DNA from: Humibacter sp. RRB41
GTDB taxonomy: Bacteria > Actinomycetota > Actinomycetes > Actinomycetales > Microbacteriaceae
Length of the DNA: 64,000 nucleotides
Assembly (NCBI RefSeq): GCF_022761015.1
Contig: NZ_JAKWJQ010000003.1
Span: forward strand, 434,001-498,000
Direction: 5' to 3'
Below the pieces are notes generated by a model. The model was given only the letters and a program-made list of their open reading frames with translations, searched no databases and was not told the DNA's origin. Below, in pieces: positions 16,898 to 25,200 of this stretch. The position numbers and the translations under genes are program-made. Numbering within the stretch: position 1 is the first letter of the stretch; each line of letters opens with the position of its first letter.

Positions 16898-16903
16898 CCG
16901 GTC

Positions 16904-16909
16904 AGCCTA
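16904..16909 (-). promoter_or_regulatory. -10 box of the ketopantoate reductase family gene
   Basis: TAGGCT on the minus strand, 6 nt before GTG 16897, inside the 15-nt gap after the MFS gene. Confidence 0.4.
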
Positions 16910-16912
16910 CGG

Positions 16913-18379
16913 TCAGGCGACGGGCGCGCCCGCGATCACCTCGGCCTCGGTCGTCGACTCGGCTTCGACCTCATCGAGCGGCGAAGTGCGAGGGGTGCGG
17001 CCGACCGGCAGGAAGAGCGCGATCACGGCCGCAGCCGCGAGCACCCAGGCGCCGACGGCCACCGCGGGAATGGCTGCGTGCACGTAGCCGGTCGGTGTCA
17101 GCGTTCCGCCTGCGCCGGTGAAGACCGCGGTGAGCACTGCCACGCCGAGTGCGACGCCGATCTCACGCAGCGTGGCGTTGGTTCCGGACGCCTTCGCGTG
17201 GTCCCGCTCACCGAATCCGGCGAGCACTGCCGTCGAACTGGGCGCGAACACCAGTCCCATTCCGATGCCGGCGAGGAGGAACGGTGGAATCATCGCGCTG
17301 AACGGGGTGTCGCTGGCGAGGATCGCGGCAAGCCAGAACATCCCGGCCGCCTGGAAAACCAGTCCTGCGACGATCGGCAGTCTCGTGCCGAAGCGCGGAA
17401 CGATCACGGCTCCGGTGAGGGGCGCGATCACCATCGGCGCCAGGGTCCACGGCATCGTCATCAAGCCGGCCTCGAGCGGAGTGTGTCCCTGCACGACCTG
17501 CAGGAACTGAATCAGGATGAACACCGCACCGAAGATGCCGAAGCTGAACGTGACGCCGACGAGGTTCGCGACCGAGAAGCTGCGGTTGCGGAACAGGCGC
17601 AGCGGCAGCAGGGGAGCGCTCGCCCTCGACTCCCACCAGACGAATGCGAGCAGCAGCACGCCTCCGCCGATCAGGGCCGCGAGCACCTGGCCGCTGTCCC
17701 AGCCGAGATCGTTTCCACGCACGATGCCGAAGACCACGGCGAACACTCCGACGCCCACGAGGATCACGCCGAGGATGTCGGCCCGCAGCCTGGCTCCGAA
17801 GGAGTTCGGCAGGGCGAGCAGCACCAGCGGAATCGCGATCACGCCGACCGGCACGTTCAGCCAGAAGATGGCCTGCCAGTTCCAGCCCTGTACGACAGCG
17901 CCGCCGACGAGCGGGCCGAGTGCGACACCGAGGCCGGAGACGCCGCCCCAGATGCCGATCGCTGCCGGGCGCATCCGTTCGGTCACGGAACCGGCGAGCA
18001 GCGTCAGCGACAGCGGCATGATCGCCGCGGCCCCGACACCCTGAATGGCGCGGAACGCGATCAGTTCGCCCGGTGACGTGGCCAGGGCCGATGCCGCGCT
18101 GGCGAGCGTGAACAGGGCGATGCCGGCGGTGAAGACCGTTCGCCTGCCGAGCCGATCGCCGAGCGCCACCGACAACAGGATGAACGTGGCGAATGCGAGG
18201 CTGTAGGCGTTCACCACCCACTGCAGTTCTTCGATCGACGCGGAGAGGTCCTCGGCGATCTTCGGCAGGGCATTCGTGACGACGAGGTTGTCGAGGGTCG
18301 CCATGAACATCGGAAGGGATGCCGCCACGATGGCGAGCCAGGTCGGAATTCGCCTGCGCTGCGCAGATGCGATCGTCAT
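16913..18379 (-). CDS. MFS drug efflux transporter (DHA2, 14-TM type)
   Basis: A 488-residue membrane protein of the EmrB/QacA type. Visible marks are the first helix with LPMFMATLDNLVVTNALPKI (motif D1), GDRLGRRTVF (motif A), and LGPLVGGAVVQGWNWQAIFWLNVPVG (motif C). About 14 hydrophobic segments follow. Expected to export toxic organic compounds using the proton gradient. The start at 18379 has CTGGAGA upstream; the frame extends to 18436 across the operator, which is less likely. Divergent from tetR with two matching palindromes between them, so control by that repressor is very likely. Confidence 0.85.
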   Translation of the reverse strand: MTIASAQRRRIPTWLAIVAASLPMFMATLDNLVVTNALPKIAEDLSASIEELQWVVNAYSLAFATFILLSVALGDRLGRRTVFTAGIALFTLASAASALATSPGELIAFRAIQGVGAAAIMPLSLTLLAGSVTERMRPAAIGIWGGVSGLGVALGPLVGGAVVQGWNWQAIFWLNVPVGVIAIPLVLLALPNSFGARLRADILGVILVGVGVFAVVFGIVRGNDLGWDSGQVLAALIGGGVLLLAFVWWESRASAPLLPLRLFRNRSFSVANLVGVTFSFGIFGAVFILIQFLQVVQGHTPLEAGLMTMPWTLAPMVIAPLTGAVIVPRFGTRLPIVAGLVFQAAGMFWLAAILASDTPFSAMIPPFLLAGIGMGLVFAPSSTAVLAGFGERDHAKASGTNATLREIGVALGVAVLTAVFTGAGGTLTPTGYVHAAIPAVAVGAWVLAAAAVIALFLPVGRTPRTSPLDEVEAESTTEAEVIAGAPVA

Positions 18380-18408
18380 GAGCGTCTCCAGAAGAAAAGA
18401 GGATTGAG

Positions 18409-18424
18409 GTAATCGAATGATTAC
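18409..18424. promoter_or_regulatory. TetR operator 1
   Basis: Perfect palindrome GTAATC-gaat-GATTAC upstream of the MFS gene. Confidence 0.7.
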
Positions 18425-18438
18425 AAGATGGGACACTA

Positions 18439-18454
18439 GTAATCGACTGATAAC
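18439..18454. promoter_or_regulatory. TetR operator 2
   Basis: GTAATC-gact-GATAAC, one base from a perfect palindrome and the same as operator 1 in the left arm; centre-to-centre spacing is 30 bp. It overlaps the TAACAT box (18451-18456) that precedes tetR, so it should give autorepression. Confidence 0.65.
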
Positions 18455-18463
18455 ATGTCAAGC

Positions 18464-19150
18464 GTGACCTCAGAACAGATGACGACAGACCCGGCGAAGG
18501 CGCCGCAGGAACGCGTCTCGGCGGCCGTGCGACGAGAGCAGATCCTGGCTGCTGCGAGCGGAGTGTTCGGTGAGCGCGGCTACGTCGGGGCGACCACCGA
18601 CCAGGTCGCGCAGGCGGCCGGTATCAGCCAGCCCTACGTGGTGCGCATGTTCGGCAGCAAGGAGAGACTCTTCGTCGAGGTGCTCGACCGCGCGCTCGGC
18701 ACGCTGCTCGACGCGTTCCGCGCCGTCATCGCGGAGTCCAAGCAGGCCGGTGACGAGCAGGATGCTCTGATGACCAAGCTGGGTGCTGCGTACGCGGACC
18801 TCATCATCGATCGAGGCATCCTGATGTCGCTCATGCAGGGATTCGTCGCAGGGCACGAGCCTGCGATCGGTGCGAAAGCGCGCGCAGGGTTCATGGAGCT
18901 CTACACGCTGCTGCGGAACGAAGCGGGTTTCGAGCCCGACCTGATCGTCGACTTCCTGGCACACGGCATGCTGTTCAACACGCTCATCGCGATGCGGATG
19001 ATCGACCAGCACGACTCCGACGACCCGTGCATCCCCGAGTTGCTCGCGCACACGTTCCGTACCAAGCTCGACATCGTGATGAACACTGTTCTCGGCGCCC
19101 CGGAGCAGCAGGCAACCGCTGCTGCATCGCGCACGCGGACGACCGAGTGA
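18464..19150 (+). CDS. TetR-family transcriptional repressor
   Basis: A repressor of about 228 residues with an N-terminal TetR helix-turn-helix: RREQILAAASGVFGERGYVGATTDQVAQAAGISQPYVVRMFGSKE (shown in part: ATTDQVAQAAGISQPYVVRM). The C-terminal part is the ligand-binding dimer domain. GTG 18464 is preferred because a TAACAT box lies 7 nt upstream; ATG 18455 is the alternative. It probably represses the divergent MFS pump and itself. Its last codons overlap the GTG of truB (GTGA), which places a drug-response repressor in front of a tRNA modification gene. Confidence 0.85.
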   Translation: MTSEQMTTDPAKAPQERVSAAVRREQILAAASGVFGERGYVGATTDQVAQAAGISQPYVVRMFGSKERLFVEVLDRALGTLLDAFRAVIAESKQAGDEQDALMTKLGAAYADLIIDRGILMSLMQGFVAGHEPAIGAKARAGFMELYTLLRNEAGFEPDLIVDFLAHGMLFNTLIAMRMIDQHDSDDPCIPELLAHTFRTKLDIVMNTVLGAPEQQATAAASRTRTTE

Positions 19151-20094
19151 CCGCGCCGAACGGCATCCTGGTCGTCGACAAGCCGGCCGGGTGGACGAGT
19201 CACGATGTCGTCGCGCGAACGCGAAGGCTCGCCGGCACCCGCAAGGTGGGCCACGCGGGCACGCTCGATCCGATGGCCACCGGCGTTCTCGTGCTGGGGC
19301 TCGGTCCGTCGACCAGGCTGCTGACCTACGTGGTCGGCTCCGACAAGGAGTACCTCGCGACCATCCGGCTCGGCGCCTCGACGACCACCGACGACGCAGA
19401 GGGCGAGAGCCTCGGCTGGGCGCCTGCCGATCGCATCCGCGCCATCACGCCGGAGCGGCTGTCGGCGGCCGTCGAGCACTTCACCGGTGACATCGAACAG
19501 GTGCCGTCCAGCGTGTCGGCCATCAAGGTGGACGGCAAGCGCGCCTACGCCAAAGTGCGCGCGGGGGAGCACGTCGCGCTGAAGGCGCGCCCGGTGACGG
19601 TGTCGGTGTTCGAGGTGCTCGCGACGCGGGGCGCTGTCGTCGAGGGCAACGTCGCACTCGACGTCGACGTTCGGGTGGTGTGCTCGTCGGGAACGTATGT
19701 TCGCGCGCTCGCCAGAGACCTCGGCGTCGCACTGCTCTGCGGCGGGCACTTGACGGCGCTGCGTCGAACCAGGGTCGGCCCGTTCGGGGTGACGGATGCC
19801 CACGAGCTCGACGGCCTCGACGTCGCGGCCGCGCTCATCCCGCCCGCGACGGCAGCGGCATCTCTCTTCCCGGTGCTCGCGCTCACCGACGATCAGGCGA
19901 TCGACCTCGGGCACGGCAAACGCGTGACCGTGGACTCCGACGACGTCGATATCACCGCAGCCGTTTCGCCGGGTGGACGCCTGATCGGCCTGGCGACCGT
20001 GCGCGATTCGACGGCGCGCACCATCGTGAACTTCCCCGACGAAGATCAGACAACGGGCGCGGACGACGCGACTGCAGACGAGGAGACGCGTTGA
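19147..20094 (+). CDS. truB: tRNA pseudouridine(55) synthase
   Basis: Makes pseudouridine 55 in the T-loop of tRNAs. The 315-residue protein begins ILVVDKPAGWTSHDVVARTR and carries the catalytic motif HAGTLDPMATGVLVLGLG with the essential Asp at about residue 42. Later motifs (QVPSSVSAIKVDGKRAYAKVR, CSSGTYVRALARDLG) are typical. The GTG start overlaps the tetR stop, and the stop overlaps the TTG start of the next gene, so three genes are translationally linked. RbfA, its usual neighbour, is 7.3 kb away. Confidence 0.95.
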   Translation: MTAPNGILVVDKPAGWTSHDVVARTRRLAGTRKVGHAGTLDPMATGVLVLGLGPSTRLLTYVVGSDKEYLATIRLGASTTTDDAEGESLGWAPADRIRAITPERLSAAVEHFTGDIEQVPSSVSAIKVDGKRAYAKVRAGEHVALKARPVTVSVFEVLATRGAVVEGNVALDVDVRVVCSSGTYVRALARDLGVALLCGGHLTALRRTRVGPFGVTDAHELDGLDVAAALIPPATAAASLFPVLALTDDQAIDLGHGKRVTVDSDDVDITAAVSPGGRLIGLATVRDSTARTIVNFPDEDQTTGADDATADEETR

Positions 20095-20462
20095 TCGAGT
20101 GGTTCACCACGGTGCAGGTGTTCGTGGCGCTGGCGGCCGGCATCCTGTGCCTCGTCGTCGGCATCGTCGGTCGGCCCCCGAACGACCTGACGCTCGGAGC
20201 GATCGTGCTCGTCGAACTGCTGCTCGTGGCCCAGCTCGTGGTCACGATCGTGGCGCCCATCGTCGGCAACAACCCGACGGGGTCGCTCGGCGAGTTCTAC
20301 ATCTACCTCATCTCCGCCCTGATCCTTCCTGTCGCAGGCGGGTTCTGGGGCCTCATCGAACGCACGAGGTGGAGCACCGTCGTGCTCGGTGTCGTGGGGC
20401 TGGCGATCGCGGTGATGACGTACCGCATGGGGCAGATCTGGTTCATCCAGGGCACACCATGA
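20091..20462 (+). CDS. Small four-helix membrane protein
   Basis: A 123-residue protein with four hydrophobic segments (VQVFVALAAGILCLVVGIVG, LGAIVLVELLLVAQLVVTIV, FYIYLISALILPVAGGFWGL, VVLGVVGLAIAVMTYRMG). Start is TTG 20091 in a TTGA overlap with the truB stop and follows AGGAGA. I do not recognise a function. Similar small membrane proteins are, in my experience, often found between truB and ribF in related actinobacteria, which suggests a conserved but unknown role. Confidence 0.65.
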   Translation: MIEWFTTVQVFVALAAGILCLVVGIVGRPPNDLTLGAIVLVELLLVAQLVVTIVAPIVGNNPTGSLGEFYIYLISALILPVAGGFWGLIERTRWSTVVLGVVGLAIAVMTYRMGQIWFIQGTP

Positions 20463-20512
20463 GCGCGCATGTCTCGCAGGGCCGCGGAGTCACGCGACTC
20501 GATCGTGCAGGG

Positions 20513-20519
20513 ATAATGG
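20513..20519 (+). promoter_or_regulatory. -10 box before the second small membrane gene
   Basis: GGATAAT followed by GGGGAG and ATG 20528; an internal promoter for the membrane protein gene and ribF is likely. Confidence 0.4.
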
Positions 20520-20527
20520 GGAGTGAC

Positions 20528-21079
20528 ATGTCCGAAAATCCTTCCGCGCCAGCAGCGCCGTCCGACCCGGTCGCCCCAGCCGACTCTTCGCCCGAACCGA
20601 AGCCTTCCGCACGTTCCGGCCGTCGGATGACCGGGGTAGGGCGCGTGCTGGTCGCCGTGTACGGCATCCTGGCGCTCGCCGCCACCGGCCGTAGCGTGTT
20701 CCAGATCATCGACCACTTCTCGCTCGCGCCGGTCGCCTTCGTCCTCTCGGCCTTCTCCGCGCTGATCTATATCGTCGCGACCATCGCACTGATCGCACCG
20801 GGCAGGGTCTGGTACCGCGTCGCGTGGACCACGATCTCGATCGAGCTCGCCGGCGTGCTCGTCGTCGGAACCATCACGACGTTCGCACCCGGGCTGTTCG
20901 GTGCGGGCGTCGGCGACCCCTTCGGCGACAATTCGACAGTGTGGTCCACGTACGGGGCCGGCTATCTGTTCATTCCGCTCGTGCTCCCCGTGCTCGGGAT
21001 GCTCTGGCTCTCGCGCCACAAGCCGGCGTCGGTAGCCGAGACTTCCGCGGCCGCCTCCGACACCGCGGCCAAGGCATGA
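20528..21079 (+). CDS. Four-helix membrane protein upstream of ribF
   Basis: A 183-residue protein with a Pro/Ala/Ser-rich cytoplasmic-type N-terminus (MSENPSAPAAPSDPVAPADS) and four hydrophobic segments (VGRVLVAVYGILALAATGRS, VAFVLSAFSALIYIVATIAL, IELAGVLVVGTITTFAPG, LFIPLVLPVLGMLWLSRH). ATG 20528 is chosen for its GGGGAG and the GGATAAT box; an in-frame ATG at 20459 that overlaps the previous stop is possible. The stop overlaps the ribF start (ATGA). No function is assigned; the context suggests a membrane partner in the truB-ribF block. Confidence 0.65.
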   Translation: MSENPSAPAAPSDPVAPADSSPEPKPSARSGRRMTGVGRVLVAVYGILALAATGRSVFQIIDHFSLAPVAFVLSAFSALIYIVATIALIAPGRVWYRVAWTTISIELAGVLVVGTITTFAPGLFGAGVGDPFGDNSTVWSTYGAGYLFIPLVLPVLGMLWLSRHKPASVAETSAAASDTAAKA

Positions 21080-22008
21080 GGCTCTTCCGATCCATCGACG
21101 AGATCCCGTCGGACTTCGGGCCCAGTGCGGTCACTGTCGGCAAGTTCGATGGCGTGCACCTGGGGCACCGCGCGGTCATCGGTCGCCTGCTGCAGGTCGC
21201 GCACGACGCGGATCTGGCTTCCGTGGTGGTCACCTTCGATCGCAACCCGATGTCGATCGTCGCCCCCAACCGTTGTCCGGAAGACCTCGTCAGCCTCGAG
21301 CAGAAGCTCGGGCTCCTCGAGCAGACCGGAGTCGACGCCGTGCTCGTGCTCACGTTCGATCTCGAGCTGTCGCATGTGCCGGCCGAGGACTTCGTCGAAC
21401 GCTTTCTCGTGTCCCGACTGCACGCGAAGAAGCTGCTGGTCGGAAGCGACTTCCGCTACGGGGCGAAAGGTGCAGGCGATGTCGCGCTGCTGCGCACGCT
21501 CGGCGAACGCGACGGCTTCGATGTGCAGCTCATCGACGACGTGCGCCCTGACGGGCACGATCGCGTTTCATCGACGTGGATCCGCACTCTGCTCGGCGAG
21601 GGAGACGTCGCGTACGCCGGCGTCCTGCTCGGCCGTGCGCCGACGGTGCGCGGGCGCGTCGTGCACGGCGCGATGCGGGGCCGCGAACTGGGGTTCCCGA
21701 CCGCGAACCTCTCGCCGCAGTGCGAGGGCCTCATCCCTGCTGACGGCGTCTATGCCGGATGGCTGATCGACGGCGGCGTGCGGCATCCGGCGGCGATCTC
21801 GGTGGGCGACAACCCGACGTTCGAGGGTGTGCCTCAGCGTCAGGTGGAGGCATATGTGATCGGGGAGGACCTCGACCTGTACGACCACGTCGTCGACGTG
21901 GAGTTCACACAGCGCATCCGCGGCATGGTCGCGTTCTCAGGCATCGAGCCGCTGATCGTGCAGATGCGCGCCGATGTGGCCGAGGCATCTGCCATCCTCG
22001 AGGCCTGA
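21076..22008 (+). CDS. ribF: Bifunctional riboflavin kinase/FAD synthetase
   Basis: Converts riboflavin to FMN and FMN to FAD. The 310-residue protein has the adenylyltransferase domain (about 1-180) with VGKFDGVHLGHRAVIGRL and DFRYGAKGAGD, and the riboflavin kinase domain (about 185-310) with GRVVHGAMRGRELGFPTANL and VEFTQRIRGM. Start ATG 21076 overlaps the stop of the upstream membrane gene, so translation is coupled. FAD supply fits the several flavoenzymes in the window but there is no direct genetic link. Confidence 0.95.
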   Translation: MRLFRSIDEIPSDFGPSAVTVGKFDGVHLGHRAVIGRLLQVAHDADLASVVVTFDRNPMSIVAPNRCPEDLVSLEQKLGLLEQTGVDAVLVLTFDLELSHVPAEDFVERFLVSRLHAKKLLVGSDFRYGAKGAGDVALLRTLGERDGFDVQLIDDVRPDGHDRVSSTWIRTLLGEGDVAYAGVLLGRAPTVRGRVVHGAMRGRELGFPTANLSPQCEGLIPADGVYAGWLIDGGVRHPAAISVGDNPTFEGVPQRQVEAYVIGEDLDLYDHVVDVEFTQRIRGMVAFSGIEPLIVQMRADVAEASAILEA

Positions 22009-22029
22009 CCCGGTCGTGGCCGGTCGCCA

Positions 22030-22626
22030 TCAGCTGTGCAGAGGCTCCCGCCCGAACAGGTAGAGGACGATGCCCTGTGCGCTGCCCTCGATGATGCTGC
22101 CACGGCCGATGGCCCAGCCGGCGTCCGATGCCCACAGAGTGTGGGTCGCGACGACCGCTCGACGGTCAGCGGATGCCATCAGCAGCCCGCGTAGCGCGAC
22201 GCGCCTGCTCGCGTCGGGGTCGACCGTGATGGGTGTGCCGAGCGGCTGCACGATGTCGTAGCTGTGCACCACCGTCTCGACGAGATCGTTCATGCCGGTG
22301 CGGCCGATGCCGGCCAGTCGCAGCGCGGCGATGCGACGCAGCCGGCGTACCAGATCCTCCGGATTGGACGCCTCGCCTTCCTGCCTGCTCACGGCATCCG
22401 TGATCGCGTCGAGGCTGGGCCTGGTCAGCGTCAGCATGGGCAGCGCCGTTCTGGCCATCTCGGGGAATGAGTTGCCGACGCGCCAGACGATGTGACCGGC
22501 GGCATCGCGCACCGACCACCTGTCGCAGAGGCTCTGAGTTCCCCACTCGTCGGCGTCGAGCGACTCGAGCACCCCTGCGAGTTGCTCGAGCGTGTCGGCG
22601 ATCTGCTCGCCGAAGTCGCGTCGCAT
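22030..22626 (-). CDS. DinB-like/mycothiol-dependent maleylpyruvate isomerase family protein
   Basis: A 198-residue protein with the N-terminal four-helix domain of the mycothiol-dependent isomerase group: LESLDADEWGTQSLCDRWSV, DAAGHIVWRV, and DLVETVVHSYDIVQPLG, with His residues at metal-binding positions. Members use mycothiol, the actinobacterial thiol, or act in detoxification; the substrate here is unknown. GGAG lies 5 nt before ATG 22626. It is convergent with ribF (22-nt gap). Confidence 0.65.
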   Translation of the reverse strand: MRRDFGEQIADTLEQLAGVLESLDADEWGTQSLCDRWSVRDAAGHIVWRVGNSFPEMARTALPMLTLTRPSLDAITDAVSRQEGEASNPEDLVRRLRRIAALRLAGIGRTGMNDLVETVVHSYDIVQPLGTPITVDPDASRRVALRGLLMASADRRAVVATHTLWASDAGWAIGRGSIIEGSAQGIVLYLFGREPLHS

Positions 22627-22771
22627 GCGATCTCCTCTTCCCGTCGCGTGAACATCCTGACACGCGCGGGCCCCGCCGGACCTCGAGATGCCGGATCCGA
22701 ATCTCGCGCGCGCATCTGCCGATACTCTGGGAGCCGTCGCCGATGACGGCGTGACTCGACGGGGGAGCAGT

Positions 22772-23848
22772 GTGACGACCAGCCGGAACAGCGCATCCGA
22801 TGCGATGGCCTCGAGCGGGGCGTCTCCTGTGCTGCTGGCGCCGAACCGCCCGCCTGCCCGGCCCTACCGGGGTGGTGTGGGCATCGAGAGGTTCCGCGGC
22901 ATCGATCCGGAATCCGATCGTGGCGCCGTGTGGATGCCCGAAGACTTCGTCGCCTCGACGACCGAGGTCTTCGCCGGCGGGGGCGTCGGCCTCACAACGC
23001 TGGAAAACGGCACCACCCTGCGCGACGCGGTGGCGGCCGATCCGAACCTCTATCTCGGCGGCGACCACATCGCGGCCTTCGGCGCTGACCCGATGCTGCT
23101 CGTGAAGCTGCTCGACACCCGCGAACGGCTCTTCGTGCACTATCACCCGTCGACCTCGTTCGCCCGGGACGTGCTCGCGCACGCCAGCGGCAAGACGGAG
23201 GCGTGGATCATCGTCGCGACGGACGGGCCCGGCTACGCGTACCTCGGATTCTCCCGGCCGGTGTCCGAAACCGAGGTGTTGCGCTGGTATGCGACGCACG
23301 ACGTCGACGGGATGCTCGCAGCGATGAACCGGGTGCAACTCGCCCCCGGCGACACGCTGTTCGTGCCGGCGGGCATGCCGCACTCGATCGGTGAGGGCAT
23401 CACGCTCGTGGAGCTGCAGCAACCCGTCGACCTCTCGATCATCCTCGAGCGCAACGGATTCCCCATCGCCGACGCCGACGCGCTGCTCGGACTGGACGCG
23501 GCGACCGCGTTCTCCGACCTCGACCGCGACGTTGTCTCGCGGGATCGGCTCTCCGAGCTGTCCTCCAGACGCACGACGCGCACGACCGGAGACGCGCAGA
23601 CGACGCCGCTCTTTCCCACCGAGGCGGATGCGTTCTTCCGCGCCGACCGCATCGACTCCCATGGCTCGATCACGCTTGAGCCCGATTACAGCGTGCTCGT
23701 CGTCCTCGACGGCGACGGCGAGCTGCAATGGGTGGACGAGACATTGCCTCTGACGGCCGGCGCTACCGTGCTCGTTCCCTTCGGTGCAGGCGAGACCGTG
23801 GTGCGCGGCACCGTCGCCGTGCTGCGCTGCCGCCCGCCGGCCGCCTGA
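22772..23848 (+). CDS. Type I mannose-6-phosphate isomerase-like protein
   Basis: A 358-residue cupin-type isomerase. The zinc-site segments are visible: LFVHYHPSTSFARDVL (His pair), GKTEAWIIVA (Glu) and FVPAGMPHSIGEGITLVELQ (His), as in class I phosphomannose isomerases that link mannose-6-P and fructose-6-P. The GTG at 22772 follows GGGGGAG; the frame is open to 22688 but upstream codons lack a ribosome site. Downstream lie an MFS permease, a serine hydrolase and a ROK kinase, which may form a sugar-use neighbourhood. It could also act on another sugar phosphate. Confidence 0.75.
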   Translation: MTTSRNSASDAMASSGASPVLLAPNRPPARPYRGGVGIERFRGIDPESDRGAVWMPEDFVASTTEVFAGGGVGLTTLENGTTLRDAVAADPNLYLGGDHIAAFGADPMLLVKLLDTRERLFVHYHPSTSFARDVLAHASGKTEAWIIVATDGPGYAYLGFSRPVSETEVLRWYATHDVDGMLAAMNRVQLAPGDTLFVPAGMPHSIGEGITLVELQQPVDLSIILERNGFPIADADALLGLDAATAFSDLDRDVVSRDRLSELSSRRTTRTTGDAQTTPLFPTEADAFFRADRIDSHGSITLEPDYSVLVVLDGDGELQWVDETLPLTAGATVLVPFGAGETVVRGTVAVLRCRPPAA

Positions 23849-23903
23849 ATCGCGCGCCGGCGTTCAGGGCGATGCGTCTGCGCCCCTGATGAAAGACTGG
23901 GGT

Positions 23904-25154
23904 GTGACCGAACAGAACGCCTCAGCACGTCTTCCGCTCTGGGCCGGCCGAACCCTGGCATTGCTGGGCATCCTGCTCGTGGCCGCCAACCTGCGTGCCG
24001 CGGTCACGGCGCTGTCGCCGATCTTCGACGAGATCACGCACGACCTGCCGTTCGGTGCAGCCGGAATCGGGCTGTTGGGCGCGCTGCCCCCGATCAGCTT
24101 CGCCGTCTTCGGCCTCGTTGCACCGCTTTTCACCCGTCGCGCGAGCCTCGAGGTCGTGATGGTGATCGCGCTGGCGGCGATCGTCGCTGGCCATCTCGTG
24201 CGCGGTCTGTCGACATCCTTCTGGATGCTCGCCGTCGGCAGCGTCATCACCTTCGCGGGCATGGCCGTCGGCAACGTGCTCTTGCCGCCGCTCGTGAAGC
24301 GGTACTTCCCCGACCGCATCGGTCTGATCACCTCGCTCTACGCCACCGTGCTGTCGGTGAGCACCCTTGTGCCGCCGCTGGTCGCCGTGCCGGTCGCCGA
24401 CTCGATCGGATGGCGGTACGCGGTCGGCATGTGGTCGGTGCTCGGCGTGCTCGCGCTGCTGCCGTGGCTGGGCATCCTCGTGCGCAGACCGGATTCCCGG
24501 CACGTCGACGCCGAGGTCGAGGAGCCGGGCAAGGCCGCGATGGGACGCGTCTGGCATTCGCCGTTGTCGTGGGCGATGGCCGTCACGTTCGCGGCGTCGT
24601 CGCTGAACGCGTACGCCATGTTCGCGTGGCTGCCGCAGCTCGTGCACGACATGGCGGGCAGCGACCCCGCGCAGGCGGGCGACCTGCTCTCGATCTACTC
24701 GGCCATGGGCATCCCTGCCGGACTCCTCATCCCGGTGCTCGCCTCACGCATGCGCAATGTCGGACTGCTCGTCTACCTCGGCGTCGCGTTCTTCGCGGTC
24801 GGCTATCTCGGACTGCTGTTCTGGCCGGCGCAGGCGACCTGGCTCTGGGTGGCGCTGGCCGGTCTCGGCCCGCTGCTGTTCCCGCTCTGTCTCGTGCTGA
24901 TCAACCTGCGCACCCGAACGCACGAAGGATCCGTGGCGCTCAGCGGATTCACGCAAGGACTCGGCTACGTGCTTGGAGCGTTGGGTCCGCTCGTCGTCGG
25001 CACTCTGCACGAGGTGACCGGCGGATGGCAGTGGCCGCTGATCTTCCTGCTGATCACCGCGGCGGCCGTCGCGTTCGCCGGCGTCGTGATCGCCCGGCCG
25101 GGAATGCTGGAGGATCACGTCTCGGCTCGTGCCGCGCGAGTGAACGTTCGGTGA
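23904..25154 (+). CDS. MFS transporter of the CynX/NimT type
   Basis: A permease of about 416 residues with 12 hydrophobic segments. LGILLVAANLRAAVTALSPI in helix 1 and LPPISFAVFGLVAPLFTRR are typical of the CynX/NimT (cyanate, 2-nitroimidazole) group of MFS carriers. The substrate cannot be predicted. GTG 23904 is taken as the start (GGGG just upstream); in-frame ATG 23889 would add five residues. The stop is 46 nt before the chosen start of the serine hydrolase gene on the same strand. Confidence 0.75.
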   Translation: MTEQNASARLPLWAGRTLALLGILLVAANLRAAVTALSPIFDEITHDLPFGAAGIGLLGALPPISFAVFGLVAPLFTRRASLEVVMVIALAAIVAGHLVRGLSTSFWMLAVGSVITFAGMAVGNVLLPPLVKRYFPDRIGLITSLYATVLSVSTLVPPLVAVPVADSIGWRYAVGMWSVLGVLALLPWLGILVRRPDSRHVDAEVEEPGKAAMGRVWHSPLSWAMAVTFAASSLNAYAMFAWLPQLVHDMAGSDPAQAGDLLSIYSAMGIPAGLLIPVLASRMRNVGLLVYLGVAFFAVGYLGLLFWPAQATWLWVALAGLGPLLFPLCLVLINLRTRTHEGSVALSGFTQGLGYVLGALGPLVVGTLHEVTGGWQWPLIFLLITAAAVAFAGVVIARPGMLEDHVSARAARVNVR

Positions 25155-25200
25155 CATGCGCGGCGAATGCCGCGTACGCGCATCCCATGCCGAGGACGGC

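Noticed and set aside
16913-18436. Longer MFS start at 18436
   Set aside because: It would place the start within the twin TetR operator region and lacks a ribosome site; ATG 18379 with GGAG is better.
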